This document shows positions 1 to 5,490 of a DNA stretch of 5,490 nucleotides, piece after piece. The translations under genes were made by a program, and so were the position numbers. Numbering within the stretch: the stretch's first letter is position 1; every line of letters begins with the position of its first letter. A model generated the notes under the pieces. It was given only the letters and a program-made list of their open reading frames with translations, did not search any database and was not told where the DNA came from. The stretch comes from Pseudomonadota bacterium (GTDB lineage Bacteria; Pseudomonadota; Alphaproteobacteria; Acetobacterales; Acetobacteraceae), in NCBI GenBank assembly GCA_021826565.1, contig JAKAZJ010000172.1:1-5490 (forward strand). The letters are read 5' to 3'.

Positions 1-345
1 CCGGCGTTGCGCGCGTTCCTGATGCAGAACTTCATCCCCGGCCATAGCCCCGGCCCCGTTGGCGCCTGGCGGATCGGCCTGGCCGAGATCGTCGCCGCGC
101 TGGAGACCCAGATCGGCGGCTGGGACGCCCCGGCCGGCGCCCGCTATGCCGGCCCGGTGATGGTGCTGGCCGGCGAATTGTCCGATTACGTCACCCAGGC
201 CGATCGGCCGACATGCCGCGCCCTGTTCCCCGCCGTCCGGTTCGTGACCCTGCGCCATGCCGGCCACTGGCTGCACGCCGACAACCCGGAGGGGTTCCTG
301 GCCGCCGTGAGCATTTTCCTCGATGCCGTCCAGGGAGAAGCCTGA
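1..345 (+). CDS. alpha/beta-fold hydrolase, C-terminal part (5' end outside window)
   Basis: The open frame runs from base 1 to a TGA at 343-345 and gives 114 residues, so the gene is cut by the window edge. The visible part looks like the last third of an alpha/beta hydrolase of the YbfF/esterase type. A strand (PVMVLAGELSDYV, about residues 52-64) leads to the usual acidic-residue turn, with D62 the likely catalytic Asp. A later AGHWLHADNPEGF segment carries the likely catalytic His in the GHW context and is followed by a final helix. The nucleophile elbow (GxSxG) would lie upstream and cannot be seen. The substrate cannot be inferred; esterase, lipase or haloperoxidase-like members share this C-terminus. 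The stop codon touches the queF ATG (TGAATG), so the two genes are probably co-transcribed and translationally coupled. The fold call is fairly safe; the exact function is unknown. Confidence 0.8.
   Translation, partial: PALRAFLMQNFIPGHSPGPVGAWRIGLAEIVAALETQIGGWDAPAGARYAGPVMVLAGELSDYVTQADRPTCRALFPAVRFVTLRHAGHWLHADNPEGFLAAVSIFLDAVQGEA
333..337 (+). promoter_or_regulatory. ribosome binding site of queF
   Basis: GGGAG lies 8 bases before the ATG at 346, inside the last codons of the hydrolase gene. It supports translation from ATG 346 and therefore of the whole repeat-built N-terminus. No other ATG, GTG or TTG occurs in frame until the conserved QueF core has already begun. Confidence 0.6.
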
Positions 346-900
346 ATGCCGCGCCGTCCCCGCCCGCCGCAAAGTCCCCCACGCCTGACCCCACCTGGGC
401 TGCCCCCATCTGAGCTAACCCCGCCTGGGCTCACCCCGCCTGGGCTAACCCCGCCTGGGCTGACCCAACTCGGCCGCCCCACGCCGCTTCCGGGCACGCC
501 CGACGCAGCGGTGCTGGAGCGCGTGCCGAACCCGGCCACCGATCGCGCCTATGTGATCCGCTTCGCCTGCCCCGAGTTCACCGCGCTCTGCCCGCTGACC
601 GGCCAGCCGGACTTCGCGCATCTGGTGATCGACTACATCCCCGCGGCCTGGATCATCGAGAGCAAGTCGCTGAAATTGTTCCTGGGTTCGTTCCGCAACC
701 ATGGCGCGTTCCACGAGGCCTGCACGATGACCGTCGCTGCCCGTCTGGTCGCGGCGATCACCCCGGTGTGGCTGCGGATCGGCGCCTATTGGTACCCGCG
801 CGGCGGCATCCCGATCGACGTGTTCCATCAGACCGGCACGCCGCCCGAGGGGGTGTGGATCCCACCCCAGGATGTGCGCGGATATCGCGGTCGCGGCTGA
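346..900 (+). CDS. queF: NADPH-dependent 7-cyano-7-deazaguanine reductase (preQ0 reductase), type I, with repeat-built N-terminal extension
   Basis: QueF reduces the nitrile of preQ0 to the amine of preQ1 with two NADPH, a cytosolic step of queuosine (tRNA wobble base) synthesis. In this 184-residue protein, CPLTGQPDF places the nucleophile Cys at 82, which forms the thioimide with preQ0, and the proton-donor Asp at 89. This matches the Cys55/Asp62 spacing of the Bacillus subtilis enzyme. The QueF motif ESKSLKLF lies at 105-112, and HE at 123-124 fits the substrate-binding pair. The C-terminus YRGRG is typical of alphaproteobacterial homologues. The core appears to start near LTQLGR (residue 39), giving about 146 residues. 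The first 38 residues are extra: a basic/Pro-rich start (1-13), then five-residue LTPPG-like repeats. The start is set by ATG 346 with a good ribosome binding site and no later in-frame start before the core. The family call is very secure; the role of the extension is unknown. Confidence 0.96.
   Translation: MPRRPRPPQSPPRLTPPGLPPSELTPPGLTPPGLTPPGLTQLGRPTPLPGTPDAAVLERVPNPATDRAYVIRFACPEFTALCPLTGQPDFAHLVIDYIPAAWIIESKSLKLFLGSFRNHGAFHEACTMTVAARLVAAITPVWLRIGAYWYPRGGIPIDVFHQTGTPPEGVWIPPQDVRGYRGRG
385..474 (+). repeat. six 15-bp tandem units encoding LTPPG-like pentapeptides in queF
   Basis: Units begin at 385, 400, 415, 430, 445 and 460. They encode [25 protein letters not shown] and LTQLG. Units 3 and 5 (415-429 and 445-459) are identical, and unit 4 differs from them by one base. 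Units 1, 2 and 6 are diverged. The 15-bp period keeps the reading frame. The last unit is the one that matches the usual QueF N-terminus (LTQLGR), which suggests the array grew by slippage or duplication from or next to that native segment. Confidence 0.9.
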
Positions 901-954
901 TTCGCGCAGCTTCCGAGGGAGTAACCGCGCGGCGGCACCCGATCCAGGCCGTGG

Positions 955-979
955 GCGGCTGCGATCCCATCGCGGCCGC
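955..979 (+). terminator. strong GC hairpin after queF, candidate terminator without a U-tract
   Basis: The arms 955-965 and 969-979 form an 11-bp stem. In RNA the only non-Watson-Crick pair is one U·G wobble (960-974). The loop is CCC. It begins 54 bases after the queF stop and ends just before a TTGACA hexamer. There is no T-run after it, so it could be a U-less terminator, an mRNA 3'-end stabiliser, or a structure in the kdsA promoter region. The structure is visible in the sequence; its function is inferred. Confidence 0.45.
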
Positions 980-983
980 GGGG

Positions 984-1012
984 TTGACACCTCACCGGGC
1001 CGCCCATCGCTG
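984..1012 (+). promoter_or_regulatory. possible kdsA promoter (-35 TTGACA, weak -10)
   Basis: A consensus-like TTGACA occurs at 984-989, 138 bases before kdsA and just after the hairpin. At 17 bases' spacing the hexamer is TCGCTG (1007-1012), a poor match to TATAAT. The position suits a kdsA promoter isolated from queF by the hairpin, but one good hexamer in GC-rich DNA is weak evidence. Nothing else recognisable was found in the 901-1126 gap apart from a short GC palindrome at 1008-1020. Confidence 0.25.
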
Positions 1013-1126
1013 GCCCAGCGAGGGCGTTCGCGGCCGTCTCGCCCCGCTCCCACCCGCGGCCTCCAGGGCTTGAGCCGCCAGCCTCCCGGGGGCTATGGGG
1101 CGGAACCAGCGCAAGGGGCGGAGCCG

Positions 1127-1972
1127 ATGTCGCAGCAGAGTTCCGAAGCCCCCCGTGCGGTTCGGGTCGGCCCGCACGCGATCGGCAACCATCTGCCGTT
1201 CGTGCTGATCGCGGGGCCATGCCAGATCGAATCCCGCGCCCATGCGCTGGAAGTGGCAGCCGCGCTGGCCGAATTATCGGCCGCGACCGGGGTGGGCGTG
1301 ATCTACAAATCGAGTTACGACAAAGCCAACCGCACCTCGGCCACCGCCGCGCGCGGGATCGGCATGGTCGAGGGTCTGGCGATCCTGGCGGAAATCCGCG
1401 CCGTCACCGGCCTGCCGGTGCTGACCGACGTGCATCTGCCCGACCATTGCGCGCCCGCCGCCGAGGCGGTGGATGTGCTGCAGATCCCCGCCTTCCTCTG
1501 CCGCCAGACCGACCTGCTGCTCGCCGCCGGCGCCACCGGACGCGCGATCAACGTCAAGAAAGGCCAGTTCCTGGCGCCGTGGGACATGGCGAATGTGGCC
1601 GCCAAGATCGCATCCACCGGCAACCGCAACATCCTGCTATGCGAACGCGGCGCCAGCTTCGGCTACAACATGCTGGTGAGCGACCTGCGCGCGCTGCCGA
1701 TCATGGCGCGCACCGGCTATCCGGTGGTGTTCGACGCCACCCATTCGGTGCAACTGCCGGGCGGGCAGGGGACATCCTCGGGCGGGCAGCGGGAATTCGC
1801 GCCGGTGCTGGCGCGTGCCGCGCTGGCGGTGGGTTGCGCGGCGGTGTTCATCGAGACGCATCCGGATCCGGACCAGGCGCCCTCCGACGGGCCGAACATG
1901 ATCCCGCTGCGCGCGATGCCGGCGCTGGTGGCGCGGCTGGCTGCGTTCGACCGGTTGGCGAAGGGGGCGTAG
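1127..1972 (+). CDS. kdsA: 3-deoxy-8-phosphooctulonate (Kdo-8-phosphate) synthase, metal-dependent class
   Basis: KdsA condenses phosphoenolpyruvate with arabinose-5-phosphate to make Kdo-8-phosphate in the cytosol, the first committed step to the Kdo of lipopolysaccharide inner core. The 281 residues form one (beta/alpha)8 synthase domain of normal length. Visible landmarks are [10 protein letters not shown] (27-36), [11 protein letters not shown] (61-71), NVKKGQF (142-148), [11 protein letters not shown] (203-213) and FIETHPDP (241-248). Cys32, His206, Glu243 and Asp254 occupy the places of the Aquifex metal ligands. The Cys stands where the metal-independent Escherichia coli enzyme has Asn, so this is predicted to be the metal-dependent class. 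The start is ATG 1127, with AAGGGG at 1113-1118 eight bases upstream. The open frame continues further upstream, but that part does not look like KdsA. The gene is separated from queF by 226 bases and converges on the histidine operon. The call is very secure. Confidence 0.97.
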   Translation: MSQQSSEAPRAVRVGPHAIGNHLPFVLIAGPCQIESRAHALEVAAALAELSAATGVGVIYKSSYDKANRTSATAARGIGMVEGLAILAEIRAVTGLPVLTDVHLPDHCAPAAEAVDVLQIPAFLCRQTDLLLAAGATGRAINVKKGQFLAPWDMANVAAKIASTGNRNILLCERGASFGYNMLVSDLRALPIMARTGYPVVFDATHSVQLPGGQGTSSGGQREFAPVLARAALAVGCAAVFIETHPDPDQAPSDGPNMIPLRAMPALVARLAAFDRLAKGA

Positions 1973-2016
1973 GGCGGCGCGACAGATCGTGCGGCATCTT
2001 CGCGCGCCGCGCCCTA
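1970..2016. terminator. inverted repeat between converging kdsA and DUF4239 genes, candidate bidirectional terminator
   Basis: The arms 1970-1981 (TAGGGCGGCGCG) and 2003-2016 (CGCGCCGCGCCCTA) are complementary apart from a two-base bulge. Inside the loop, AGAT (1984-1987) and ATCT (1996-1999) can extend the structure. The left arm begins with the kdsA TAG, and the right arm ends with the complement of the TAG of the minus-strand gene. Both stops are therefore in the stem. No U-run follows on either strand, so termination efficiency is uncertain. Confidence 0.5.
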
Positions 2017-2823
2017 CCGCGCCGCCCCCATCCCCTGGGCCGTCCATAGCAACGGCGCGCCGCTGACCCGGATTCCCCCCGCCCCCGGCCGGTCGATATC
2101 GACCACGACGACGATCGAGAACGTGACCAGCCCCAGCAGCAGGCATGTCATCACCACGTCGCGCGCGCCGCCCAGGCCGAAATGATATCCCATCGCACCG
2201 GCCGCCAGCAGCGAAGCGCCGAGCAGCAGCGCCAGCAGGTAGCTCGGCACGTGGCTCGTGAAATCGCGTCGCGTGACCAACTGCGCGTCGAACGCGTCGT
2301 TCAGCGCGCGCAGCAGCAGGCCGCTGATCGTGGTCGGGGCGGCGCGCGCGATCCGGCCTGCGGCCGCCCACATCCGGGCTTGCAGCGCCGCAATCCGCGC
2401 CGGGTGCCGCTCCGCCACGCCGGCGGCGACCGCCTGGTGGCGGAGCACCACGTAGGCGCGCAGCGCCGCGGCGATGCTGTGTGCGTCCGGCCCGCCGATC
2501 GCCTGGGCGCGGAGGAAGGCGGTGCCGATCGCGTTGGCCTCGTCCAACACGGCATGGCGCCGCTGCTCGTAGCGCGCGCTGGCCATCGACAGCGCAATCC
2601 CCAGCAGGAACGCGAAGCTGCCCAGCATCCCGGTCGTGACGAAGCCCACCGCGGCCTGCGCGCCGGGTGGCGCACCACGGCGCTGGCGGCGCAGGCCGAC
2701 GCGAAATCCGGTCTCGACCGCCGCGACCAACAGGACCAGCACCACCGCGCCGAGCACGCCCAGCCCGGCCTCGGCGAGCCGGCCGATCGGGTCGAACCCT
2801 ATCTCCGGGAGCGCGGGCGGCAC
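2014..2823 (-). CDS. DUF4239 (bestrophin-like domain) family four-helix membrane protein
   Basis: The 269-residue protein has four hydrophobic segments, at about 18-40, 59-80, 193-216 and 222-242. A soluble, Ala/Arg-rich helical stretch (about 82-190) lies between the second and third. Features recalled from DUF4239 proteins are the motif after the second helix (SARYEQRRHAVLDEANAIGTAFLRAQ, given here as its start and end, residues 82-107) and, after the fourth helix, DIDRPGAGGIRVSGAPLL (242-259). The family resembles bestrophin channels in layout, but no transport function is established for it and none is claimed here. The start is GTG 2823, six bases after the HIT gene stop, with no clear Shine-Dalgarno sequence, so translation may depend on coupling. 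It is the last gene of the leftward operon. The family assignment is from memory of sequence style and is moderately sure; the membrane topology is sure. Confidence 0.78.
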   Translation of the reverse strand: MPPALPEIGFDPIGRLAEAGLGVLGAVVLVLLVAAVETGFRVGLRRQRRGAPPGAQAAVGFVTTGMLGSFAFLLGIALSMASARYEQRRHAVLDEANAIGTAFLRAQAIGGPDAHSIAAALRAYVVLRHQAVAAGVAERHPARIAALQARMWAAAGRIARAAPTTISGLLLRALNDAFDAQLVTRRDFTSHVPSYLLALLLGASLLAAGAMGYHFGLGGARDVVMTCLLLGLVTFSIVVVVDIDRPGAGGIRVSGAPLLWTAQGMGAAR

Positions 2824-2829
2824 GCGCGG

Positions 2830-3213
2830 TTACTCGGTCCGCGCGAGCATCGGTCCCAGCTTCCGCCCGGCAAACAGATGCACGTGCAGATGCGGCACTT
2901 CCTGGTGCGAATCCGGCCCCGCATTGGCCAGCAGCCGATACCCCGGTGCCTCCAGCCCCAGATCCCGCGCCACCTGGCCCACCGCGCGGACGAACCCCAC
3001 GATCTCCGCCTCCGACGCGGCGGCCGAGAAATCCGCGAACGAGCAGTACCGCCCCTTCGGGATCACCAGCACATGCAGCGGCGCCTGGGGATTGATGTCG
3101 TGGAACGCCAGCGCCCACGGATCCTCGAACAGCTTCCGGCACGGGATCTCGCCGCGCAGGATACGGGCAAAGATATTGCTGTCGTCGTACGGCGGCAGGG
3201 CGGACACGGCCAT
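2830..3213 (-). CDS. HIT (histidine triad) family nucleotide-binding hydrolase, HinT-like
   Basis: The 127-residue protein is a complete single-domain HIT protein of usual length. The N-terminal NIFARILRGEIPCRKLFED (13-31) is the typical HinT start. HVLVIPKGRY (47-56) is the central strand, and HLHVHLFAGR (108-117) is the histidine triad. The middle His110 is the expected nucleophile. HinT enzymes are cytosolic purine nucleoside phosphoramidases acting on AMP-lysine-like and other adenylated compounds; the natural substrate here cannot be read from sequence. The ATG at 3213 is preceded by GGAG (complement of 3221-3224) seven bases upstream. The gene lies 12 bases after hisE. The hisE-HIT neighbourhood is common in alphaproteobacteria, so it probably belongs to the histidine operon. 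The HIT call is secure; the exact subfamily is slightly less so. Confidence 0.95.
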   Translation of the reverse strand: MAVSALPPYDDSNIFARILRGEIPCRKLFEDPWALAFHDINPQAPLHVLVIPKGRYCSFADFSAAASEAEIVGFVRAVGQVARDLGLEAPGYRLLANAGPDSHQEVPHLHVHLFAGRKLGPMLARTE

Positions 3214-3225
3214 CGCATGGCTCCG

Positions 3226-3735
3226 TTACGGAATCTTGGTGGTCCTGACCCCCATCGCGCCGGGCAGCGCCTGGGCGCGGGAGGCTTTTTCGGCAATGCC
3301 GCTGATCCCTTCGCGCCGCCGCAATTCCGCCCAGACCAGATCGGGCGTGATCCCGGCCGAGACCCACAGAACCAGCAGATGATAGAGCACATCCGCGCTC
3401 TCGCCCACCAGCGCCTCGCGGTTGCCGGAGACCGCCTCGATCAGGCACTCCACCGCTTCCTCGCCGAATTTCTGCGCCACTTTCGCCGCGCCGCGCGCCA
3501 GCAGCCGGGCCGAGTGGCTGACCGCCGGATCGGCCTCGCGGCGCGACAGCACGACCTCGAACAGCCGATCCAGCACCCCCGAGCCGGGCCCGATCGCCAA
3601 TGGCGCCGTCGGCGGCGCCACGGCAGCGGCGGCGATGCGTCGTTTCGCTTTGTTGGAGGCGGCCGGCTTGCGCGCACGCTTGGTCGCGGTCGGCTCGCGC
3701 TTCTTCGTCCCGCGTTTCTTCGTGGCTTTGGCCAT
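3226..3735 (-). CDS. hisE: phosphoribosyl-ATP pyrophosphatase with basic N-terminal tail
   Basis: HisE hydrolyses phosphoribosyl-ATP to phosphoribosyl-AMP and pyrophosphate, the second step of histidine synthesis. The all-alpha MazG-like core spans about residues 54-153. [13 protein letters not shown] (89-101) and [13 protein letters not shown] (112-124) give the acidic metal-binding ExxE and ExxD sets (E92/E93/E96 and E112/D115). EKASR (149-153) is the usual end of the core. The protein is 169 residues, whereas HisE is usually near 105-110. About 50 extra residues lie at the N-terminus, of which 1-33 contain nine Lys and six Arg with one Glu, followed by an Ala/Pro linker. A 16-residue tail follows EKASR. 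The ATG at 3735 is two bases after the hisF stop, which favours coupled translation of the tail. Later in-frame GTG (residue 39) and TTG (residue 46) are possible starts that would remove it. There is no fused HisI domain. Confidence 0.95.
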   Translation of the reverse strand: MAKATKKRGTKKREPTATKRARKPAASNKAKRRIAAAAVAPPTAPLAIGPGSGVLDRLFEVVLSRREADPAVSHSARLLARGAAKVAQKFGEEAVECLIEAVSGNREALVGESADVLYHLLVLWVSAGITPDLVWAELRRREGISGIAEKASRAQALPGAMGVRTTKIP

Positions 3736-3737
3736 CG

Positions 3738-4508
3738 CTATGCCGCCGCCCGCGGCAGCCGCACGGGTAGCCCGGCCGCCGCCAGCGCCGCCTTGACCTC
3801 CGCGATCCGGAACGTGCCGAAATGGAACACCGAGGCAGCCAGCAGCCCGGTTGCCCCGGCCTGCGCGCCTTCCACGAAATGCGCCAGCGTGCCCACGCCG
3901 CCGGAGGCGATCACGGGCACCCGCACCGAAGCGCACACCGCGCGCAGCAACGCGAGATCGAAGCCGCGCCCGGTGCCGTCGCGGTCCATGCTGGTCAGCA
4001 GAATCTCGCCCGCCCCCGCGGCCGCCACGCCGCGGCACCAGTCGATCACGTCGATCCCGGTGCCGCGCCGCCCGCCATGGGTGAACACTTCCCAGCGTCC
4101 GGGGGCGGATTCCTTCGCGTCCACCGCGACCACCACGCATTGGCTGCCGAATTTCTCGGCGGCTTCGGCGACCAGCGCGGGGCGCGCGACGGCGGCGGAG
4201 TTGATGCTGCATTTATCCGCGCCGGCCAGCAGCAGTTTGCGCATGTCCTCGGTGCTGCGCACGCCGCCGCCCACGGTCAGCGGCAGGAAGATGCGCGCGG
4301 CGGTGCGCGCGACCACGTCCAGGATCGTGTCGCGGTTGTCGGAACTGGCGGTAATATCCAGGAATGTCAGCTCATCGGCTCCGGCGGCGTCGTACAGCGC
4401 CGCCTGCTCCACCGGGTCGCCGGCGTCGCGCAGCGCGACGAAATTCACGCCTTTCACGACGCGGCCGTCCTTCACGTCCAGACAGGGGATGACGCGGAGC
4501 TTCAACAT
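3738..4508 (-). CDS. hisF: imidazole glycerol phosphate synthase, cyclase subunit
   Basis: HisF joins ammonia supplied by the HisH glutaminase with PRFAR to give imidazole-glycerol phosphate and AICAR, linking histidine and purine synthesis. The 256 residues are a normal full-length half-barrel-repeat TIM barrel. [15 protein letters not shown] starts the protein with catalytic Asp11, and VVVAVDAKE carries the second catalytic Asp130. Phosphate-binding loops appear as TVGGGVRS (78-85) and IASGGVGT near the C-terminus, and LTSMDRDGT is also typical. The ATG at 4508 is chosen because it begins exactly at the conserved N-terminus. The ribosome binding site there is poor (AAGAA-like). The frame stays open upstream and includes an in-frame TTG at 4559, but those residues are not HisF-like. 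An 82-base structured spacer separates it from hisA, while hisE follows after two bases. HisH is not in the window. Confidence 0.98.
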   Translation of the reverse strand: MLKLRVIPCLDVKDGRVVKGVNFVALRDAGDPVEQAALYDAAGADELTFLDITASSDNRDTILDVVARTAARIFLPLTVGGGVRSTEDMRKLLLAGADKCSINSAAVARPALVAEAAEKFGSQCVVVAVDAKESAPGRWEVFTHGGRRGTGIDVIDWCRGVAAAGAGEILLTSMDRDGTGRGFDLALLRAVCASVRVPVIASGGVGTLAHFVEGAQAGATGLLAASVFHFGTFRIAEVKAALAAAGLPVRLPRAAA

Positions 4509-4540
4509 GATGACGGTTTTCTTACACCCATGCGCCGTGA

Positions 4541-4574
4541 CCGAGGCAAGCCCCGGCAACCCGCGTGGTGCGGG
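4541..4574 (-). other. two tandem hairpins in the hisA-hisF spacer
   Basis: Read along the minus-strand mRNA, CCCGC-ACCAC-GCGGG (4574 to 4560) is a five-bp stem. Three bases later CCGGGG-CUUG-CCUCGG (4556 to 4541) is a six-bp stem with one G·U pair and a CUUG tetraloop, a loop known to be stable. A T-run lies before the hairpins (complement of 4580-4585), not after, so they do not form a standard terminator. They could set differential stability, processing or translation of hisF relative to hisA. The structures are visible; the role is a guess. Confidence 0.4.
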
Positions 4575-4590
4575 CCTCCAAAAAACCCCA

Positions 4591-5322
4591 TTACGCCAGC
4601 GCCGCCAGCGCCGCCGCGGGGTCGATCCGCCCGTCATATAACGCCCGTCCCACCACCACGCCGGCCAGCGACGTCCCCGGCGCCGCGTGCCGCAGCGCTG
4701 CCAGATCCGCCAGTCCGCCCACCCCGCCCGAGGCGATCACCGGCACCGCGACCAGCCGCGCCAACGCAACGGTCTGCGCCAGATTGACCCCGCTCAGCAT
4801 CCCGTCGCGGGCGATATCGGTGTAGATCAGCGCCGCCGCACCGGCTTCTTCCATGCGCGGCGCGAACTCGGTGGCGGCGAGCGTGGTGGTCTCGGCCCAG
4901 CCCTCGGTGGCCACGAAGCCATCGCGCGCATCGATCCCCACCACCACCTGGCCGGGGAAGCGCCGGCAGGCTTCGCGCACCAGCGCCGGGTCGCGCGCCG
5001 CCACGCTGCCCAGGATCACGCGGCGGATGCCGGCGCCAAGCCATGCCTCGATCGCCGCCAGATCGCGGATCCCGCCGCCGAGCTGCACCGGCAGGGTCAC
5101 CGCGCCCAGGATCGCCCGAATCGCGTCCCCGTTCACCGAACGTCCGGCGAAGGCGCCGTTCAGATCCACCACATGCAGCCAGGCAAATCCCGCGTCCTGC
5201 CAGGCGCGCGCCTGCGCCGCCGGGTCCTCGGCATAAACCGTGGCGTCCGCCATCTCGCCCCGGCGTAGCCGCACGCAGCGCCCGTCCTTCAGGTCGATCG
5301 CGGGGTAGAGGGTCAGGCTCAC
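4591..5322 (-). CDS. hisA: 1-(5-phosphoribosyl)-5-[(5-phosphoribosylamino)methylideneamino]imidazole-4-carboxamide (ProFAR) isomerase
   Basis: HisA performs the Amadori rearrangement of ProFAR to PRFAR, the substrate of HisF. The 243-residue TIM barrel is of normal length. [15 protein letters not shown] carries the catalytic Asp10, VVGIDARDG the second acid Asp131, and [12 protein letters not shown]hr168, which matches the Thr164 of the Thermotoga enzyme. LGGGIRD (81-87) and IASGGVGG are the phosphate-binding loops. HisA and HisF are homologous, and the two halves align here. The start is GTG at 5322, with GAGGA (complement of 5329-5333) six bases before it. The GTG overlaps the TGA of the upstream acetyltransferase gene by four bases (GTGA), so the two are translationally coupled. 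It is the first complete gene of the leftward operon. The call is very secure. Confidence 0.98.
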   Translation of the reverse strand: MSLTLYPAIDLKDGRCVRLRRGEMADATVYAEDPAAQARAWQDAGFAWLHVVDLNGAFAGRSVNGDAIRAILGAVTLPVQLGGGIRDLAAIEAWLGAGIRRVILGSVAARDPALVREACRRFPGQVVVGIDARDGFVATEGWAETTTLAATEFAPRMEEAGAAALIYTDIARDGMLSGVNLAQTVALARLVAVPVIASGGVGGLADLAALRHAAPGTSLAGVVVGRALYDGRIDPAAALAALA

Positions 5323-5490
5323 GCGTTTTCCTCGCGCTCGCGCGCCGCGCCCGGTTGCAGCGTCTTGTAGTAGAAATATCCGCGCACCGTGCGTCCCTCC
5401 ACCCTGGCATAGGCCGGGTGCACGCCCCAGCGTACGAAGCCCAGAGATTCGTAAAGATGCAGCGCGGCAGACTGGGTTTCGCGTACGTCG
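5319..5490 (-). CDS. GNAT-family N-acetyltransferase, C-terminal part (5' end outside window)
   Basis: Fifty-six codons run from the window edge (first whole codon at 5489) to a TGA at 5321-5319. The segment [16 protein letters not shown] (about residues 7-22) is the typical GNAT alpha-helix/strand near the C-terminus: a helix beginning NxxA/SAA-like, then LYESLGF, where the Tyr is often the general acid. GYFYYKTL (37-44) is the final strand. A charged tail EREENA ends the protein. The acetyl-CoA P-loop (RxxGxG/A) would lie upstream, outside the window, so activity and substrate cannot be judged. The stop overlaps the hisA GTG by four bases, placing the gene inside the histidine operon. The GNAT fold call is good; the function is unknown. 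Confidence 0.85.
   Translation of the reverse strand, partial: DVRETQSAALHLYESLGFVRWGVHPAYARVEGRTVRGYFYYKTLQPGAAREREENA

Noticed and set aside
186..539. Antisense frame over queF with collagen-like VSPGG repeats
   Set aside because: The repeat is only the reverse reading of the 15-bp units in queF, and the queF frame is the one with conserved catalytic motifs.
1008..1020. Short palindrome CGCTGG-C-CCAGCG upstream of kdsA
   Set aside because: The usable stem is only about five bp with a tight loop; such dyads are expected by chance in DNA of this composition.
872..1126. N-terminal extension of kdsA by 85 codons
   Set aside because: The added residues show no KdsA similarity, overlap the end of queF, and a good ribosome binding site lies before ATG 1127.
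1637..3448. A 603-residue minus-strand open frame overlapping kdsA, DUF4239 and HIT genes
   Set aside because: It is Arg/Gly/Ala-rich with no motifs and overlaps well-supported genes in other frames; the lack of stops is due to base composition.
4502..4531. Nine-codon mini-ORF overlapping the hisF start, considered as a leader peptide
   Set aside because: It has no histidine codons and no ribosome binding site, so it is not a His attenuator; it is probably a chance ATG.
2182..4641. An 819-residue plus-strand open frame across hisF, hisE, the HIT and DUF4239 genes
   Set aside because: It lies antisense to four clearly conserved genes, is rich in Arg/Ala/Gln/His as expected of shadow frames in GC-rich DNA, and has no recognisable domain.
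1..5490. Search for mobile elements, CRISPR arrays, toxin-antitoxin pairs, tRNA genes or a defence system
   Set aside because: Nearly all bases are accounted for by conserved housekeeping genes on the two strands. The only tandem array is inside queF, and no transposase, integrase, spaced repeats or tRNA-like cloverleaf was seen.

Overview
This is a strongly GC-rich window of chromosomal housekeeping genes from a Gram-negative bacterium. The gene content suggests an alphaproteobacterium, possibly of the Rhodospirillales/Acetobacteraceae type: a Cys-containing (metal-dependent) KdsA for lipopolysaccharide Kdo, a short (type I) QueF, and histidine genes ordered hisA-hisF-hisE followed by a HIT-family gene. 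The taxonomic placement is an inference from gene order and protein style, not from a marker gene.

Left part, plus strand (1-1972). The window opens inside the 3' end of an alpha/beta-hydrolase gene. Its stop codon directly abuts the ATG of queF (preQ0 reductase, queuosine biosynthesis). queF carries an unusual Pro-rich N-terminal extension built from six 15-bp tandem units. A 226-base gap follows, holding a strong GC hairpin and a TTGACA-like hexamer, and then kdsA (Kdo-8-phosphate synthase).

Right part, minus strand (5490-2014). Transcription runs leftward through a GNAT acetyltransferase (only its C-terminus is in the window), hisA, hisF, hisE, a HIT-family protein and a four-helix DUF4239 (bestrophin-like) membrane protein. 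The successive junctions are a 4-bp overlap, then gaps of 82, 2, 12 and 6 bases, so this is very probably one operon. HisE hydrolyses phosphoribosyl-ATP, HisA isomerises ProFAR to PRFAR, and HisF is the cyclase half of the imidazole-glycerol-phosphate synthase. They act at successive (HisA/HisF) or nearby steps of histidine synthesis. HisE has an unusual Lys/Arg/Ala-rich N-terminal tail.

The two transcription units converge at 1970-2016, where an inverted repeat contains both stop codons and probably acts as a bidirectional terminator.

I see no mobile element, CRISPR array, tRNA, rRNA or defence locus, and no convincing undescribed multi-gene system. The most interesting points are small: the repeat-built QueF leader, the basic HisE tail, the structured hisA-hisF spacer, and the GNAT and DUF4239 genes attached to the histidine operon.
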